Of a DNA stretch of 64,000 bases, positions 35,140 to 44,033 are shown one piece after another. Position 1 is the stretch's first letter; each line of letters begins with the position of its first letter. The notes under the pieces are model-generated. The model worked only from the letters and a program-made list of their open reading frames with translations, was not told the origin of the DNA and did not search any database. Source of the stretch: Paracoccus gahaiensis (GTDB lineage Bacteria > Pseudomonadota > Alphaproteobacteria > Rhodobacterales > Rhodobacteraceae); the NCBI RefSeq assembly GCF_005048225.1, contig NZ_SUNI01000001.1, positions 372,001 through 436,000 on the forward strand. The letters run 5' to 3'. The translations under genes and the position numbers were made by a program.

Positions 35140-35625
35140 ATGATCCCGCCCCGCAGCCCCCGCCTGGACGACCGCGACATCGCCATCCTGGCGATCCTGT
35201 CGCGCGAGGGGCGCATCGCCAAGACCGACCTGGCCGCCCGGGTGAACCTGTCGCCCACCCCCTGCTGGGACCGCATGAAGCGGCTGGAGCAGGCGGGGCT
35301 GATCCGGGGCTATCGCGCGCAGGTCGATCTGGCGGCGCTCGGGCCGCATGTGCAGGTCTTCGTGACGGTCGAGCTGGACAGCCACCGCGCCGAAAGCTTC
35401 CAGATCTTCGAGCGGGTGATCGCGCGGATGGACCCCATCACCGGCTGCTGGGCCATCGGCGGCGGTTACGACTACCTGATGCTGGTGATCGCGCCCGATG
35501 TGGCGGCCTTCCAGACGCTGATGGACGGGCTTCTGGAAAGCCGGGCCGGGGTCAGGCGCTATTTCAGCTATATCGTCACCAAGCCGGTCAAGGACCAGCC
35601 CCCGGCCTCGGCCCTGCTCGGCTAG
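35140..35625 (+). CDS. asnC: AsnC/Lrp-family regulator of ectoine breakdown (DoeX type)
   Basis: A 161-residue Lrp/AsnC protein: helix-turn-helix LDDRDIAILAILSREGRIAKTDLAARVNLSPTPCWDRMKRLE and an RAM effector domain. Its ectoine-cluster position matches the AsnC regulator of Ruegeria and DoeX of Halomonas. I use ATG 35140; a TTG 12 codons upstream also opens the frame. It is divergent from enuR and precedes the aldehyde dehydrogenase by 117 bp. Confidence 0.88.
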   Translation: MIPPRSPRLDDRDIAILAILSREGRIAKTDLAARVNLSPTPCWDRMKRLEQAGLIRGYRAQVDLAALGPHVQVFVTVELDSHRAESFQIFERVIARMDPITGCWAIGGGYDYLMLVIAPDVAAFQTLMDGLLESRAGVRRYFSYIVTKPVKDQPPASALLG

Positions 35626-35700
35626 AGGAATCCCCGGCGGGCGCGGGCCACAACAGAGGAATCCTCTGCACCCCTCGTCCCGAACAGGCAAATCCCCTGC
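35624..35700 (+). promoter_or_regulatory. Three operator-like repeats 31 bp apart before the aldehyde dehydrogenase
   Basis: AGAGGAATCCCC (35624), AGAGGAATCCTCTGC (35655) and AGGCAAATCCCCTGC (35686) share an ARRSRAATCCYC core and start exactly 31 bp apart, about three helical turns. The middle copy is a perfect 15-bp palindrome (35654-35668). Regular phasing fits wrapping around an Lrp/AsnC octamer; the AsnC protein encoded just upstream is the likely binder. Confidence 0.6.
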
Positions 35701-35742
35701 GCGCCCTGCGTCATGATGCGGCCAGAGCAAGAGAGGTGACCG

Positions 35743-37203
35743 ATGTTCGACGACCACCAGAGCCAATTGACCGAACGGCTGGCCGATGCCGGGCTGCTGC
35801 CCGGACATGGCGATTTTCCCGCCGAGGGGCGCCTGGCCGTCCGCGATCCCGCCACCGGCGCGCTGGTCGCGCAGGTCGCCGTCAGCGCGGCGCCCGGCGC
35901 CCGGGCGGCGGTGGATGCCGCGCAGGCCGCCTTCCCCGGCTGGTCCGCGATGCTGCCCCAGCACCGCGCCACCATCCTGCACCGCTGGCATGCGATGATC
36001 CTGGAGGCGCGCGAGGATCTGGCGCGCATCATGGTGGCCGAGCAGGGCAAGCCCCTGAGCGAGGCGCGCGGAGAGATCGACTATGCCGCCAGCTTCGTGG
36101 CCTTCTATGCCGAGGAGGCGCTCCGCCCCAATATCGAGGGCGTGACCAGCCACCTGCCCGATGCGGAAATGGAGCTGTGGCGCGAACCCGTGGGCGTCGC
36201 CGCCCTGATCACGCCCTGGAACTTTCCCTGCGCGATGATCACCCGCAAGGCCGCCGCCGCCCTGGGCGCGGGCTGCACGGTGGTGATCCACCCGTCCGCC
36301 GAGACGCCGCTGTCGGCGCTGGCGCTGGCGGTGCTGGCACGGCGCGCGGGCTTCCCCGAGGGCGTGGTGAACACCGTCATCGGCGATGCCGCGACCATCG
36401 TGGGCGAATGGACGGGCGACGCGCGGGTCCGCGCGCTGTCCTTCACCGGGTCCACGGAAGTCGGGCGGCTGCTTTATCGCCAATCCGCCGACACGGTGAA
36501 GCGCCTGGTGCTGGAACTGGGCGGCCACGCGCCCTTCATCGTCTTTCAGGGCTGCGATCTGGACCGCGCCGTGGCCGAGGCCGTCAAGGCCAAGTTCGCG
36601 ACCTCGGGTCAGGATTGCCTGGGCGCCAACCGGTTTTACATCCACCGCCCGGTCTATGAGGACTTCTGCGCCCGCTTCACGGCAGCGGTCGAGAAGCTGA
36701 CTCTGGCGCCGGGGATGCAGGACGGCGATCTGGGTCCGCTGATCCACGACCGCCAGATCGCCAAGCAGGTGGCCCATGTCGAGGATGCGCTGTCCCACGG
36801 CGCACGTTTGCTGACCGGCGGCGGGGTCGCCCAGGATCTGGGGCCGCTGTTCTTCCAGCCGACCGTGCTGGCCGACGTGACTGACGAGGCCCTGATCATG
36901 CGCGAGGAGACCTTCGGTCCCGTCGCCGCCCTGTCGGTCTTCGACACCGAGGACGAGGTGATCGCGCGGGCCAATGCCAGCGAATACGGGCTGGTGGCCT
37001 ATGTCCACAGCCTGGACCCGCGCCGGATCTATCGCCTGACGCGCGCGTTGCAATATGGCATGGTCGCCGTGAACCGCACCAAGGTCACCGGCGCGCCGAT
37101 CCCCTTCGGGGGGATGAAGCAGTCCGGGATCGGCCGCGAGGGCGCCCGGCAGGGGCTCGAGGCCTTCACCGAAATCAAGTATGTGTGCCGCGATTGGGCC
37201 TGA
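35743..37203 (+). CDS. doeC: Aldehyde dehydrogenase of ectoine breakdown (aspartate semialdehyde oxidising, Ssd/DoeC)
   Basis: A 486-residue NAD(P)-dependent aldehyde dehydrogenase similar to succinate semialdehyde dehydrogenases: Glu258 in LELGGHAP and catalytic Cys292 in SGQDCLGAN. In this cluster it likely oxidises aspartate beta-semialdehyde to aspartate. It overlaps nothing, but the transaminase gene starts 10 bp later. In Ruegeria the same gene is called ssd. Confidence 0.88.
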   Translation: MFDDHQSQLTERLADAGLLPGHGDFPAEGRLAVRDPATGALVAQVAVSAAPGARAAVDAAQAAFPGWSAMLPQHRATILHRWHAMILEAREDLARIMVAEQGKPLSEARGEIDYAASFVAFYAEEALRPNIEGVTSHLPDAEMELWREPVGVAALITPWNFPCAMITRKAAAALGAGCTVVIHPSAETPLSALALAVLARRAGFPEGVVNTVIGDAATIVGEWTGDARVRALSFTGSTEVGRLLYRQSADTVKRLVLELGGHAPFIVFQGCDLDRAVAEAVKAKFATSGQDCLGANRFYIHRPVYEDFCARFTAAVEKLTLAPGMQDGDLGPLIHDRQIAKQVAHVEDALSHGARLLTGGGVAQDLGPLFFQPTVLADVTDEALIMREETFGPVAALSVFDTEDEVIARANASEYGLVAYVHSLDPRRIYRLTRALQYGMVAVNRTKVTGAPIPFGGMKQSGIGREGARQGLEAFTEIKYVCRDWA

Positions 37204-37213
37204 GGAGATGACG

Positions 37214-38584
37214 ATGCTGACCAATGACGAACTGGCGAAATGGGACCGCGAGAACTTCTTCCACCCCTCGACCCATCTGGCGCAATTCGCGCGCGGCGAG
37301 GCGCCGCAGCGCATCGTGACCGGCGGCGAGGGCTGCCACATCCACGACCGTGACGGCAACAAGCTGCTGGACGGGTTCGCGGGGCTCTATTGCGTGAACG
37401 TGGGCTATGGCCGCCAGGAGATCGCCGAGGCGATCGCCGATCAGGCGCGCGAGCTGGCCTACTACCACTCCTATGCCGGTCACGGCACCGAGGCCTCGAT
37501 CACCCTGGCCAAGATGGTCATGGACCGCGCGCCCGAGGGGATGGCGCGGGTCTATTTCGGCCTGTCGGGATCGGATGCGAACGAGACCAACATCAAGCTG
37601 GTCTGGTACTACAACAACATCCTGGGCCGCCCGAAGAAGAAGAAGATCATCAGCCGCTGGCGCGGCTATCACGGCTCGGGGCTGATGACCGGCTCGCTGA
37701 CCGGCCTGGACCTGTTCCACCGCAAGTTCGACCTGCCGCTGGAGCAGGTGATCCACACCGAGGCGCCCTATTACTTCCGCCGCCCCGATGCCTCGATGTC
37801 CGAGGGTGATTTCGTGGGCTATTGCGTCGACAAGCTGGAGGCGCTGATCCAGGCCGAGGGGGCCGACACCATCGCCGCCTTCATCGGCGAGCCGGTGCTG
37901 GGCACGGGCGGCATCGTGCCCCCGCCCGCAGGCTACTGGCCCGCCATCCAGGCGGTGCTGGACGCCCATGACATCCTGCTAATCGCCGACGAGGTGGTGA
38001 CGGGCTTCGGCCGCTTGGGCAGCATGTTCGGGTCGGATCACTATGGCATGAAGCCGGACCTGATCACCTCGGCCAAGGGGCTGACCTCGGCCTATGCGCC
38101 GCTCTCGGCCTCGATCGTGGGGCAGCGGATGTGGGACGTGCTGGCACGCGGCACCGACGAGAACGGCGTCATGGGCCATGGCTGGACCTATTCCGCCCAT
38201 CCCATCGGCGCGGCGGCGGGGGTTGCCAACCTGAAGCTGATCGACAGCCTGGGGCTGGTCGAAAATGCCGGCACGGTCGGCGCCTATCTGAACGAGCGGA
38301 TGACGGCGGCGGTGGGCGATCACGCCCATGTCGGCGAGGTGCGCGGCGAGGGGATGCTCTGCGCGGTCGAGCTGGTCGCCGACCGCGACGCGCGGCGGTT
38401 CTTCGATCCGTCCGAGGGCAAGGGCGCCAAGGTCGTCGCCGCCATGCTGAAACGCGGGGTGATCGCGCGGGCCATGCCGCAGGGCGACATCCTGGGCTTT
38501 GCGCCGCCTCTGTGTTTGACGCGAGAGGAGGCGGACCGGATCGTCGAGGTGACGGCGGAGGCGCTGGCCGAGGTGCTGGGTTGA
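37214..38584 (+). CDS. doeD: Diaminobutyrate transaminase (ectoine breakdown)
   Basis: A 456-residue class III aminotransferase: PLP lysine Lys288 in [14 protein letters not shown], and [12 protein letters not shown]-type segment [16 protein letters not shown]. It likely moves the amino group of diaminobutyrate, giving aspartate semialdehyde. I chose ATG 37214 with GAGGAG six bases before it; an ATG at 37208 directly abuts that site. A dispersed hairpin element follows 7 bp after the stop. Confidence 0.9.
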   Translation: MLTNDELAKWDRENFFHPSTHLAQFARGEAPQRIVTGGEGCHIHDRDGNKLLDGFAGLYCVNVGYGRQEIAEAIADQARELAYYHSYAGHGTEASITLAKMVMDRAPEGMARVYFGLSGSDANETNIKLVWYYNNILGRPKKKKIISRWRGYHGSGLMTGSLTGLDLFHRKFDLPLEQVIHTEAPYYFRRPDASMSEGDFVGYCVDKLEALIQAEGADTIAAFIGEPVLGTGGIVPPPAGYWPAIQAVLDAHDILLIADEVVTGFGRLGSMFGSDHYGMKPDLITSAKGLTSAYAPLSASIVGQRMWDVLARGTDENGVMGHGWTYSAHPIGAAAGVANLKLIDSLGLVENAGTVGAYLNERMTAAVGDHAHVGEVRGEGMLCAVELVADRDARRFFDPSEGKGAKVVAAMLKRGVIARAMPQGDILGFAPPLCLTREEADRIVEVTAEALAEVLG

Positions 38585-38590
38585 GGCTTT

Positions 38591-38660
38591 GCGTCCCGCG
38601 ACGGCCGGGGGGCTTCGCGCCCCCCGGACCCCCCGCGGGATATTTGGGCCAAGATGAAAG
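38591..38660 (+). repeat. Dispersed hairpin element, copy 2 (after doeD)
   Basis: GCGTCCCGCGACGGC, then a 9-bp stem (38605-38613 with 38619-38627), then GGGATATTTGGGCCAAGATG at 38637-38656, ending in AAAG. Same layout as the copies at 8941, 54499 and 57243. It stands between convergent genes, so termination of doeD is one possible job. Confidence 0.8.
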
Positions 38661-38662
38661 GG

Positions 38663-39205
38663 TTAGGTTGGGGCGATCTGGTCGGGAGTGTCGATGTCGC
38701 GCAGAAGGCTGCGGGCGTCGATGTACTGGGTTGGCGGCAGGTCCTGGAGGAGACGGGCGGCGCCTTGGTCTCCGTTCAGGCTGTGCAGGTCGGCAAGGCG
38801 GGCCTGCGGGAAGCAGGCGGGGGGCAGCGGGGCGGTACCGTCATGGCTGCAGGCGGGCAGGTCCTCGGTGGCGGCGGTCAGGATGCGCGTCAGATGCGCG
38901 GCGGTCACGTCGGGCATATCCCCCAAGGCGATGAGCAGGCGGTCGGGCTGGCCGGCCGCCTGCAGTCCCGCGCGCAGGCTGTCGGATTGCTGGCCCGGGG
39001 GGATCAGGATTATCTCGAACCCGTCGAGCAGACGTGCGAGTTCGGGATGGGCGATGACGGCGATGCGGTGGTCGAGAGGCGTGTCGCGCAGCGCATCTGC
39101 GGCATGGGTGACCAGCGGCTGTCCGTGCAGCAGGGCCAGCAGCTTGTCCTGCGGCCCGAAGCGGCGCGAGGCGCCGGCGGCCAGCAGGAGGCCGGTGCGG
39201 ATCAC
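38663..39205 (-). CDS. mocA: MobA/MocA-like nucleotidyltransferase (Mo-cofactor cytidylyl/guanylyl transferase)
   Basis: A 180-residue protein with the nucleotide-sugar-transferase-like motif LLLAAGASRRFGPQDKLL and ALGDMPDVT. MocA makes the cytosine dinucleotide form of the molybdenum cofactor for xanthine-oxidase-family enzymes. It starts at GTG 39205, overlapping the xdhC stop (GTGA). No molybdenum hydroxylase gene is in the window; the enzyme it serves lies elsewhere. Confidence 0.8.
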   Translation of the reverse strand: MIRTGLLLAAGASRRFGPQDKLLALLHGQPLVTHAADALRDTPLDHRIAVIAHPELARLLDGFEIILIPPGQQSDSLRAGLQAAGQPDRLLIALGDMPDVTAAHLTRILTAATEDLPACSHDGTAPLPPACFPQARLADLHSLNGDQGAARLLQDLPPTQYIDARSLLRDIDTPDQIAPT

Positions 39206-40035
39206 GCGGTAAGCGCCTCGTAGGCCGCGAGGATCTCGGTCAGGGTCGAGGCGGCGATCAGGCGCGGGTCGCGGGCGGGCGAGATGACACCGATCGGACC
39301 GCGCAGGCGGGCCAGGGTCGGCGCATCGACGCCCTGCTGCGCCAGCGCCGCATGACGGGCGGCGCGGGCGCGCTGCGAGCCGAGCGCGCCGATGTAGAAG
39401 GCCTCGGATTGCAAAGCGCGGGTCAGGGCCGGCAGCTCGCGGTCGTGGTCGTGGAACAGGGTGACCACGGCGCTGTAGGCATCGGGGCGGGCCTCCTGCC
39501 CCAGGATCGGCATGTCCAGCGCAGCCACCAGGGCGGTCAGGGCCTGGGCCTCGTCGCCCTCGCCATGGATCTGGAAGGCCGGCGGGGGCGGCAGGGTCAG
39601 GGCGAAATCGGCCGTGTCCGGCGCCTCGGTCCGGCAGGGGCGTCCGGTCTGCAGGTTCACGCACCAGCGCCCCGAGCGGCGGCGGATGCGGTCGTCCCAG
39701 ATGGCGCCCAGCCAGTCGGGATCGGGACGGTGGATCAGCGCGATGTCCACGCTGCCGCCACAGGGCAAGGGCAGATCCACCGGCCCGCCCACGCCATAGG
39801 TCAGCCGCGTGACCGGGCCGGGGCGGTCCAGATGCGCGGCGATGTCGCCATCGATGCAGCCCGCGCCCAAGCGTCCCACGCGCGTGCCATCGGGCCAGAG
39901 CGCCATCATCGCGCCGGGGCGGCGGGGAAAGCCGCCCGTGGTGCCGGTCAGAAGCGCCAGGGCCCCGCCGGGGCGGCGCAGCAGGGACTTGACCGGGCAG
40001 GTGCCCGTGGCGGCGATGGGGGCAGAGATCGACAT
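39202..40035 (-). CDS. xdhC: XdhC/CoxI-family maturation protein
   Basis: A 277-residue protein with XdhC-type domains: an N-terminal part with GTTGGFPRRPGAMM and GAGCIDGDI, and a C-terminal Rossmann-like part with FHDHDRELPALTRALQSEAFYIGALGSQRA. XdhC binds sulfurated molybdenum cofactor before its insertion. ATG 40035 chosen over the longer frame to 40110. Paired with mocA in one transcript. Confidence 0.88.
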   Translation of the reverse strand: MSISAPIAATGTCPVKSLLRRPGGALALLTGTTGGFPRRPGAMMALWPDGTRVGRLGAGCIDGDIAAHLDRPGPVTRLTYGVGGPVDLPLPCGGSVDIALIHRPDPDWLGAIWDDRIRRRSGRWCVNLQTGRPCRTEAPDTADFALTLPPPPAFQIHGEGDEAQALTALVAALDMPILGQEARPDAYSAVVTLFHDHDRELPALTRALQSEAFYIGALGSQRARAARHAALAQQGVDAPTLARLRGPIGVISPARDPRLIAASTLTEILAAYEALTA

Positions 40036-40199
40036 GGCAGGATTCCGGCACAAAGGGTCGCAGCCCCTGTAACGCCCCTGCCCCGGATTTGGATGCACGG
40101 AAATCTGCAACCTTGAGGCGGTGTGCGAGGTAGGACGCCCTCGGTCATCGCTCCAGACATCAGACTGTGCGATCCTGGAAGGCCCGGGGGCGGCGCGGT

Positions 40200-41243
40200 T
40201 CAGGCGGCGGGCATCTCGATCTGGATCTTGACGTCGGTCTCGCGGCCCTCGGCGGCGCGGTCGAAGGCGGCGATGCTGTCGGCGAAGGGCATCGTCAGCG
40301 AGATGAGCGGCGTCAAGTCCACCTTGCCCGCCGCGATCAGGGCGATGGCGCGGTCATAGACATTGGAATAGCGGAAGACGGTCTCGATCCGCAGCTCCTT
40401 CGCCTGCAGGCCCACGATGTCGACGGGCACCGGATCGACCGGCATGCCGACCAGCACGACCGTGCCGCCGGGCCGGGCCAGCTGCGGCAGGCCCAGGATG
40501 GCGGGCGCCGCGCCCGAGCATTCGAAGACCACGTCCGCGCCCCATCCAGCCGTGGCATCCGCGATGGCCTCGGCTGCCGGGGTCTGGCGGATGTTGATCG
40601 TCTCGATGCCGGGATAGGCGGCGATGATGTCCAGCTTGGGCTGGGCCAGATCGGCCACGTAGACCTTGGCGCAGCCGCCGGCCAGCGCGGCCAGCGCGGT
40701 CATCATGCCAATGGGACCGGCGCCGTTGACCAAGCCGATGTCGCCGGGCTGGATGCGGGCGCGCAGCGCGGCCTGCATGCCGATGGCGAAGGGCTCGACC
40801 ATCGCGCCCTCGGCGAAGGAGACGTTGTCGGGCAGCAGGTAGGTATAGGCCGCCGGATGGACCACATGCGGCGTCAGGCAGCCATGGATGGGCGGCGTCG
40901 CCCAGAACCGGACGGCGGGATCGACGTTGTAGATCCCCATCTTGGCCGCGCGCGAGGTCGGGTCGGGGATGCCCGGCTCCATGCAGACGCGGTCGCCGGG
41001 CTTCAGGTGGCGGACCTGCGCGCCGACCTCGGTCACCACGCCCGAGGCCTCGTGGCCCAGCACCATCGGCTCGGTGACGACGAAGGGGCCGATCTTGCCA
41101 TGGGTATAGTAATGCACGTCCGATCCGCAGACCCCGACCGTGCGGATGGCGATGCGCACATCGTCCGGCCCCAGATCCGTGTCCAGCGCGATCTCGCGCA
41201 GCGACAGCTGGCCCTTGGCCTCCAGCACCAGTGATTTCGCCAT
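40200..41243 (-). CDS. Zinc-type polyol dehydrogenase (sorbitol/xylitol dehydrogenase-like)
   Basis: A 347-residue medium-chain dehydrogenase: [16 protein letters not shown] (catalytic zinc Cys), GHEASGVV, a Rossmann [18 protein letters not shown] motif. Closest to xylitol/L-iditol 2-dehydrogenases. The structural zinc cysteines expected in the region after VCMEPG are replaced ([14 protein letters not shown]), as in some bacterial xylitol dehydrogenases. No transporter or kinase gene for polyols is adjacent, so the substrate is not certain. Confidence 0.82.
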   Translation of the reverse strand: MAKSLVLEAKGQLSLREIALDTDLGPDDVRIAIRTVGVCGSDVHYYTHGKIGPFVVTEPMVLGHEASGVVTEVGAQVRHLKPGDRVCMEPGIPDPTSRAAKMGIYNVDPAVRFWATPPIHGCLTPHVVHPAAYTYLLPDNVSFAEGAMVEPFAIGMQAALRARIQPGDIGLVNGAGPIGMMTALAALAGGCAKVYVADLAQPKLDIIAAYPGIETINIRQTPAAEAIADATAGWGADVVFECSGAAPAILGLPQLARPGGTVVLVGMPVDPVPVDIVGLQAKELRIETVFRYSNVYDRAIALIAAGKVDLTPLISLTMPFADSIAAFDRAAEGRETDVKIQIEMPAA

Positions 41244-41297
41244 GGTGATCCCCTCCCTGCGGGTCGTTTCTCTGCGCGGCCAGCAGGACGGCGACCG

Positions 41298-41324
41298 CCG
41301 CGGGGTGTCAATGTCGCCCCGCGG
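41298..41324. promoter_or_regulatory. 8-bp inverted repeat between the polyol dehydrogenase and the class IV gene
   Basis: CCGCGGGG (41298-41305) mirrors CCCCGCGG (41317-41324), 11 bases apart, in the 146-bp gap. It could be a terminator stem of the class IV gene or an operator for the dehydrogenase; both genes run leftwards. No T-run adjoins it. Confidence 0.3.
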
Positions 41325-41389
41325 GAAATCGCGGCAAATTTCGCAAGACAGGAAAAAAGCGATCGGCCTTGCGGGCGGGACTGCAGGGG

Positions 41390-42304
41390 TCAGCCCGCCA
41401 GATAGTCCTGATAGAGCGCGTTCATCCGGGCGGTGCGCGGCCCGGGACGGCCATCCCCGATGGGCCGCCCGTCGATGGTCGCCACCGGGGTGATGCCGCC
41501 AAGCGTGCCGGTGACGAAGGCCTCGTCGGCGGAATAGACCTGCGCCAGGGTGAAGGGCGCCTCGCGCACCGTCAGCCCCGCCTGCCGCCACAGCCGGATG
41601 GCGGCCTTGCGGGTGATGCCGTTGAAGCAGGTCAGCCCGTCCGAGGTCCACAGTTCGTCGCCCCGGAAGATGAAGAAGTTCGTCGAATTGCACGAGGCGA
41701 CGAAGCCCCGGTCGTCCAGCATCAGCGCCTCGTCCGCGCCCATGTTGATCGCCTGCAGCAGCGCCTGGATGAAGTTCAGCCGCGAATGGGAATTCAGGCG
41801 CAGGTCGAACACATCCGGCGTGGAACAGCGGATGGTCGAGGTCATCAGCGCCATCCCGGTCTCCTTCAGGGCCGGGTTCGGCTGCTTCCATTCGGCCACG
41901 ATGACGATGGTGGCGCCGCCGGTGATAAAGCGGGGGTCCTGGTTCGGCGTCGATTTCACCCCGCGCGAGATCATGATGCGGATATGCACGCCGTCCTGCA
42001 TGTCGTTGTGGCGCAGGCATTTCCAGATTTCCTCGACCAGCCCGGCCTTGGTGAAGCCGATGTCCAGCTGGATCGCCGTCGCGCCTTCGAAGAGGCGGTC
42101 GATATGGTCGTCGATGGCTAGAAGGCGCCCGTCGATCAGGCGGATCCCCTCCCAGATGCCGTCGCCCAGCACGAAGCCCGCATCGAAGATCGACACCTTG
42201 GCCTGATCGCGGGGAAAGAAGTCGCCGTTCACATAGATCTGCACCCCCTCGTTGCGGGGATCCTTCACATAGCTTTGCGACGAGGAACTGCTGAGCGGGG
42301 TCAT
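41390..42304 (-). CDS. Class IV aminotransferase-like protein
   Basis: A 304-residue member of fold-type IV (IlvE/D-alanine transaminase family) by overall pattern: [40 protein letters not shown]. The segment that holds the PLP lysine in active members reads [10 protein letters not shown], with Arg175 and no lysine, and the position of the conserved PLP-binding Glu carries Ser204. It precedes amaB in a lysine/pipecolate-type set, which suggests aminoadipate or D-amino acid metabolism. Activity is uncertain. Confidence 0.75.
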   Translation of the reverse strand: MTPLSSSSSQSYVKDPRNEGVQIYVNGDFFPRDQAKVSIFDAGFVLGDGIWEGIRLIDGRLLAIDDHIDRLFEGATAIQLDIGFTKAGLVEEIWKCLRHNDMQDGVHIRIMISRGVKSTPNQDPRFITGGATIVIVAEWKQPNPALKETGMALMTSTIRCSTPDVFDLRLNSHSRLNFIQALLQAINMGADEALMLDDRGFVASCNSTNFFIFRGDELWTSDGLTCFNGITRKAAIRLWRQAGLTVREAPFTLAQVYSADEAFVTGTLGGITPVATIDGRPIGDGRPGPRTARMNALYQDYLAG

Positions 42305-42334
42305 GATGCGGCCTTCTGTCGGGATGTCTGCAGG

Positions 42335-43852
42335 TCAGATGTCGAAGCTGACGCCCTGCGCCAGGGGCAGCTCGCGCGAGTAGTTGATCGTGTTGGTGGC
42401 GCGGCGCATGTAGCCCTTCCACGCGTCCGAGCCGCTTTCGCGCCCGCCGCCGGTTTCCTTCTCGCCACCGAAGGCCCCGCCGATCTCGGCGCCCGAGGTG
42501 CCGATGTTCACGTTGGCGATGCCGCAATCGGACCCCGCCGCCGACAGGAACGTCTCGGCCTCGCGCAGGTCGGTGGTGAAGATCGAGGACGAGAGGCCCG
42601 CGCCGACCGCATTGTGCTGCGCGATCGCCTCGTCCAGATCGCCGTAACGCATGACATAGAGGATCGGCGCGAAGGTCTCCTCCAGCACCGGGCCGGTCTG
42701 GGCGGGCATCTCGACCAGCGCGGGGCGGACGTAGAAGGCGGCCTCGGGGCCTGCCTCGGTGACGCGCGTGCCGCCATGGACGGTGCCGCCGGCGGCCTTC
42801 GCGGCCTGAAGCGCCGCCTGCATGGCGTCATATGCCGCGCGGTCGACCAGCGGGCCGACCAGCGCGGGCGTCGTCAGCGGGTTGCCCACCGTGACCGAGG
42901 CGTAGGCCTTGACCAGCCCCGGGACCAGCTGGTCATAGACGCTGTCATGGACGAACAGCCGCCGCATCGTCGTGCAGCGCTGGCCCGCCGTGCCCATCGC
43001 GCCGAAGGCGATGGCGCGCAGGGCCATGTCCAGATCGGCCGAGGGGCAGACGATGCCCGCATTGTTGCCGCCCAGCTCCAGGATCGTGCGCCCGAAGCGC
43101 GCCGCCACCTTGGGCCCCACCTGCCGCCCCATCCGGGTCGAGCCGGTGGCCGAGACCAGCGCCACGCGCGGACCCTCGACCAGCGCCTCGCCCGTCTCGC
43201 GGCCGCCGACGATCACTTGGCTCAGTGCCTCGGGCGCGTCGCCGAAGCGGGCCAGGGCGCGGTCCAGGATCGCCTGGCAGGCCAGCGCGGTCAGCGGGGT
43301 CTTCTCGGACGGCTTCCAGACGACCGGATTGCCGCAGACCAGCGCCAGCGCGGTGTTCCACGACCAGACCGCGACCGGGAAGTTGAAGGCCGAGATGACG
43401 CCCACGACGCCAAGCGGGTGCCAGGTCTCCATCATCCGGTGGCCGGGGCGTTCGGTGGCGATGGTCAGGCCATAGAGCTGGCGCGACAGGCCCACGGCGA
43501 AATCGCAGATGTCGATCATCTCCTGCACCTCGCCCGCGCCCTCGGACGGGCTCTTGCCCGCCTCGATCGAGACGAGGCGGCCCAGATCGTCCTTGGCGGT
43601 GCGCAATTCCTCGCCCAGCAGCCGGACCAGCTCGCCCCGGCGCGGCGCGGGAACCGTGCGCCAGGCGCGGAAGGCCACCGCAGCGCGGTCGATAGCGGCG
43701 GTGACCTCGGCGGCGCCCTGTTCGGGCAGCGTGGCGATGCGCTCGCCGGTGACCGGCGAGAAGCTGTCCAGCGTGCCGCCGGTATAGAGCGCGGATCCGA
43801 CGCCGAGGCGGTCCAGAACGTCGCGGGTCACGGTGGCGATGCTGTCGGTCAT
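42335..43852 (-). CDS. amaB: Aldehyde dehydrogenase, antiquitin type (aminoadipate semialdehyde dehydrogenase)
   Basis: A 505-residue ALDH7-family enzyme: Glu259 in ILELGGNNA, Cys293 in [10 protein letters not shown], and [31 protein letters not shown]. Homologues oxidise aminoadipate-6-semialdehyde to aminoadipate in lysine breakdown. The flanking AmaA-like oxidase supports this reading. The gap to amaA (181 bp) suggests a separate promoter may exist. Confidence 0.88.
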   Translation of the reverse strand: MTDSIATVTRDVLDRLGVGSALYTGGTLDSFSPVTGERIATLPEQGAAEVTAAIDRAAVAFRAWRTVPAPRRGELVRLLGEELRTAKDDLGRLVSIEAGKSPSEGAGEVQEMIDICDFAVGLSRQLYGLTIATERPGHRMMETWHPLGVVGVISAFNFPVAVWSWNTALALVCGNPVVWKPSEKTPLTALACQAILDRALARFGDAPEALSQVIVGGRETGEALVEGPRVALVSATGSTRMGRQVGPKVAARFGRTILELGGNNAGIVCPSADLDMALRAIAFGAMGTAGQRCTTMRRLFVHDSVYDQLVPGLVKAYASVTVGNPLTTPALVGPLVDRAAYDAMQAALQAAKAAGGTVHGGTRVTEAGPEAAFYVRPALVEMPAQTGPVLEETFAPILYVMRYGDLDEAIAQHNAVGAGLSSSIFTTDLREAETFLSAAGSDCGIANVNIGTSGAEIGGAFGGEKETGGGRESGSDAWKGYMRRATNTINYSRELPLAQGVSFDI

Positions 43853-44033
43853 GGGGATGGGTCCTTGTCGGTCGTGCGAGGGCGCGAGGCCCGTTCAGGT
43901 CTGTGGATGTCGGCGTGCCGCAGGGGCGCGGGTTCGGGGGCCTTCTTACAGCATCGCCCCCACCTTGGAACGGGTTGTTTGGGACTGAGGTGATGCGGCC
44001 CCGGAATGGCGCGGGCGGGGCGCGTCTCCTTGG

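Noticed and set aside
34888-37362. An 824-codon minus-strand frame opposite the ectoine aldehyde dehydrogenase
   Set aside because: Shadow; catalytic residues of the dehydrogenase are on the plus strand.
38654-39223. A plus-strand frame starting at the ATG of the dispersed element
   Set aside because: It is opposite mocA, and the ATG belongs to the conserved element box rather than to a start site with a ribosome signal.
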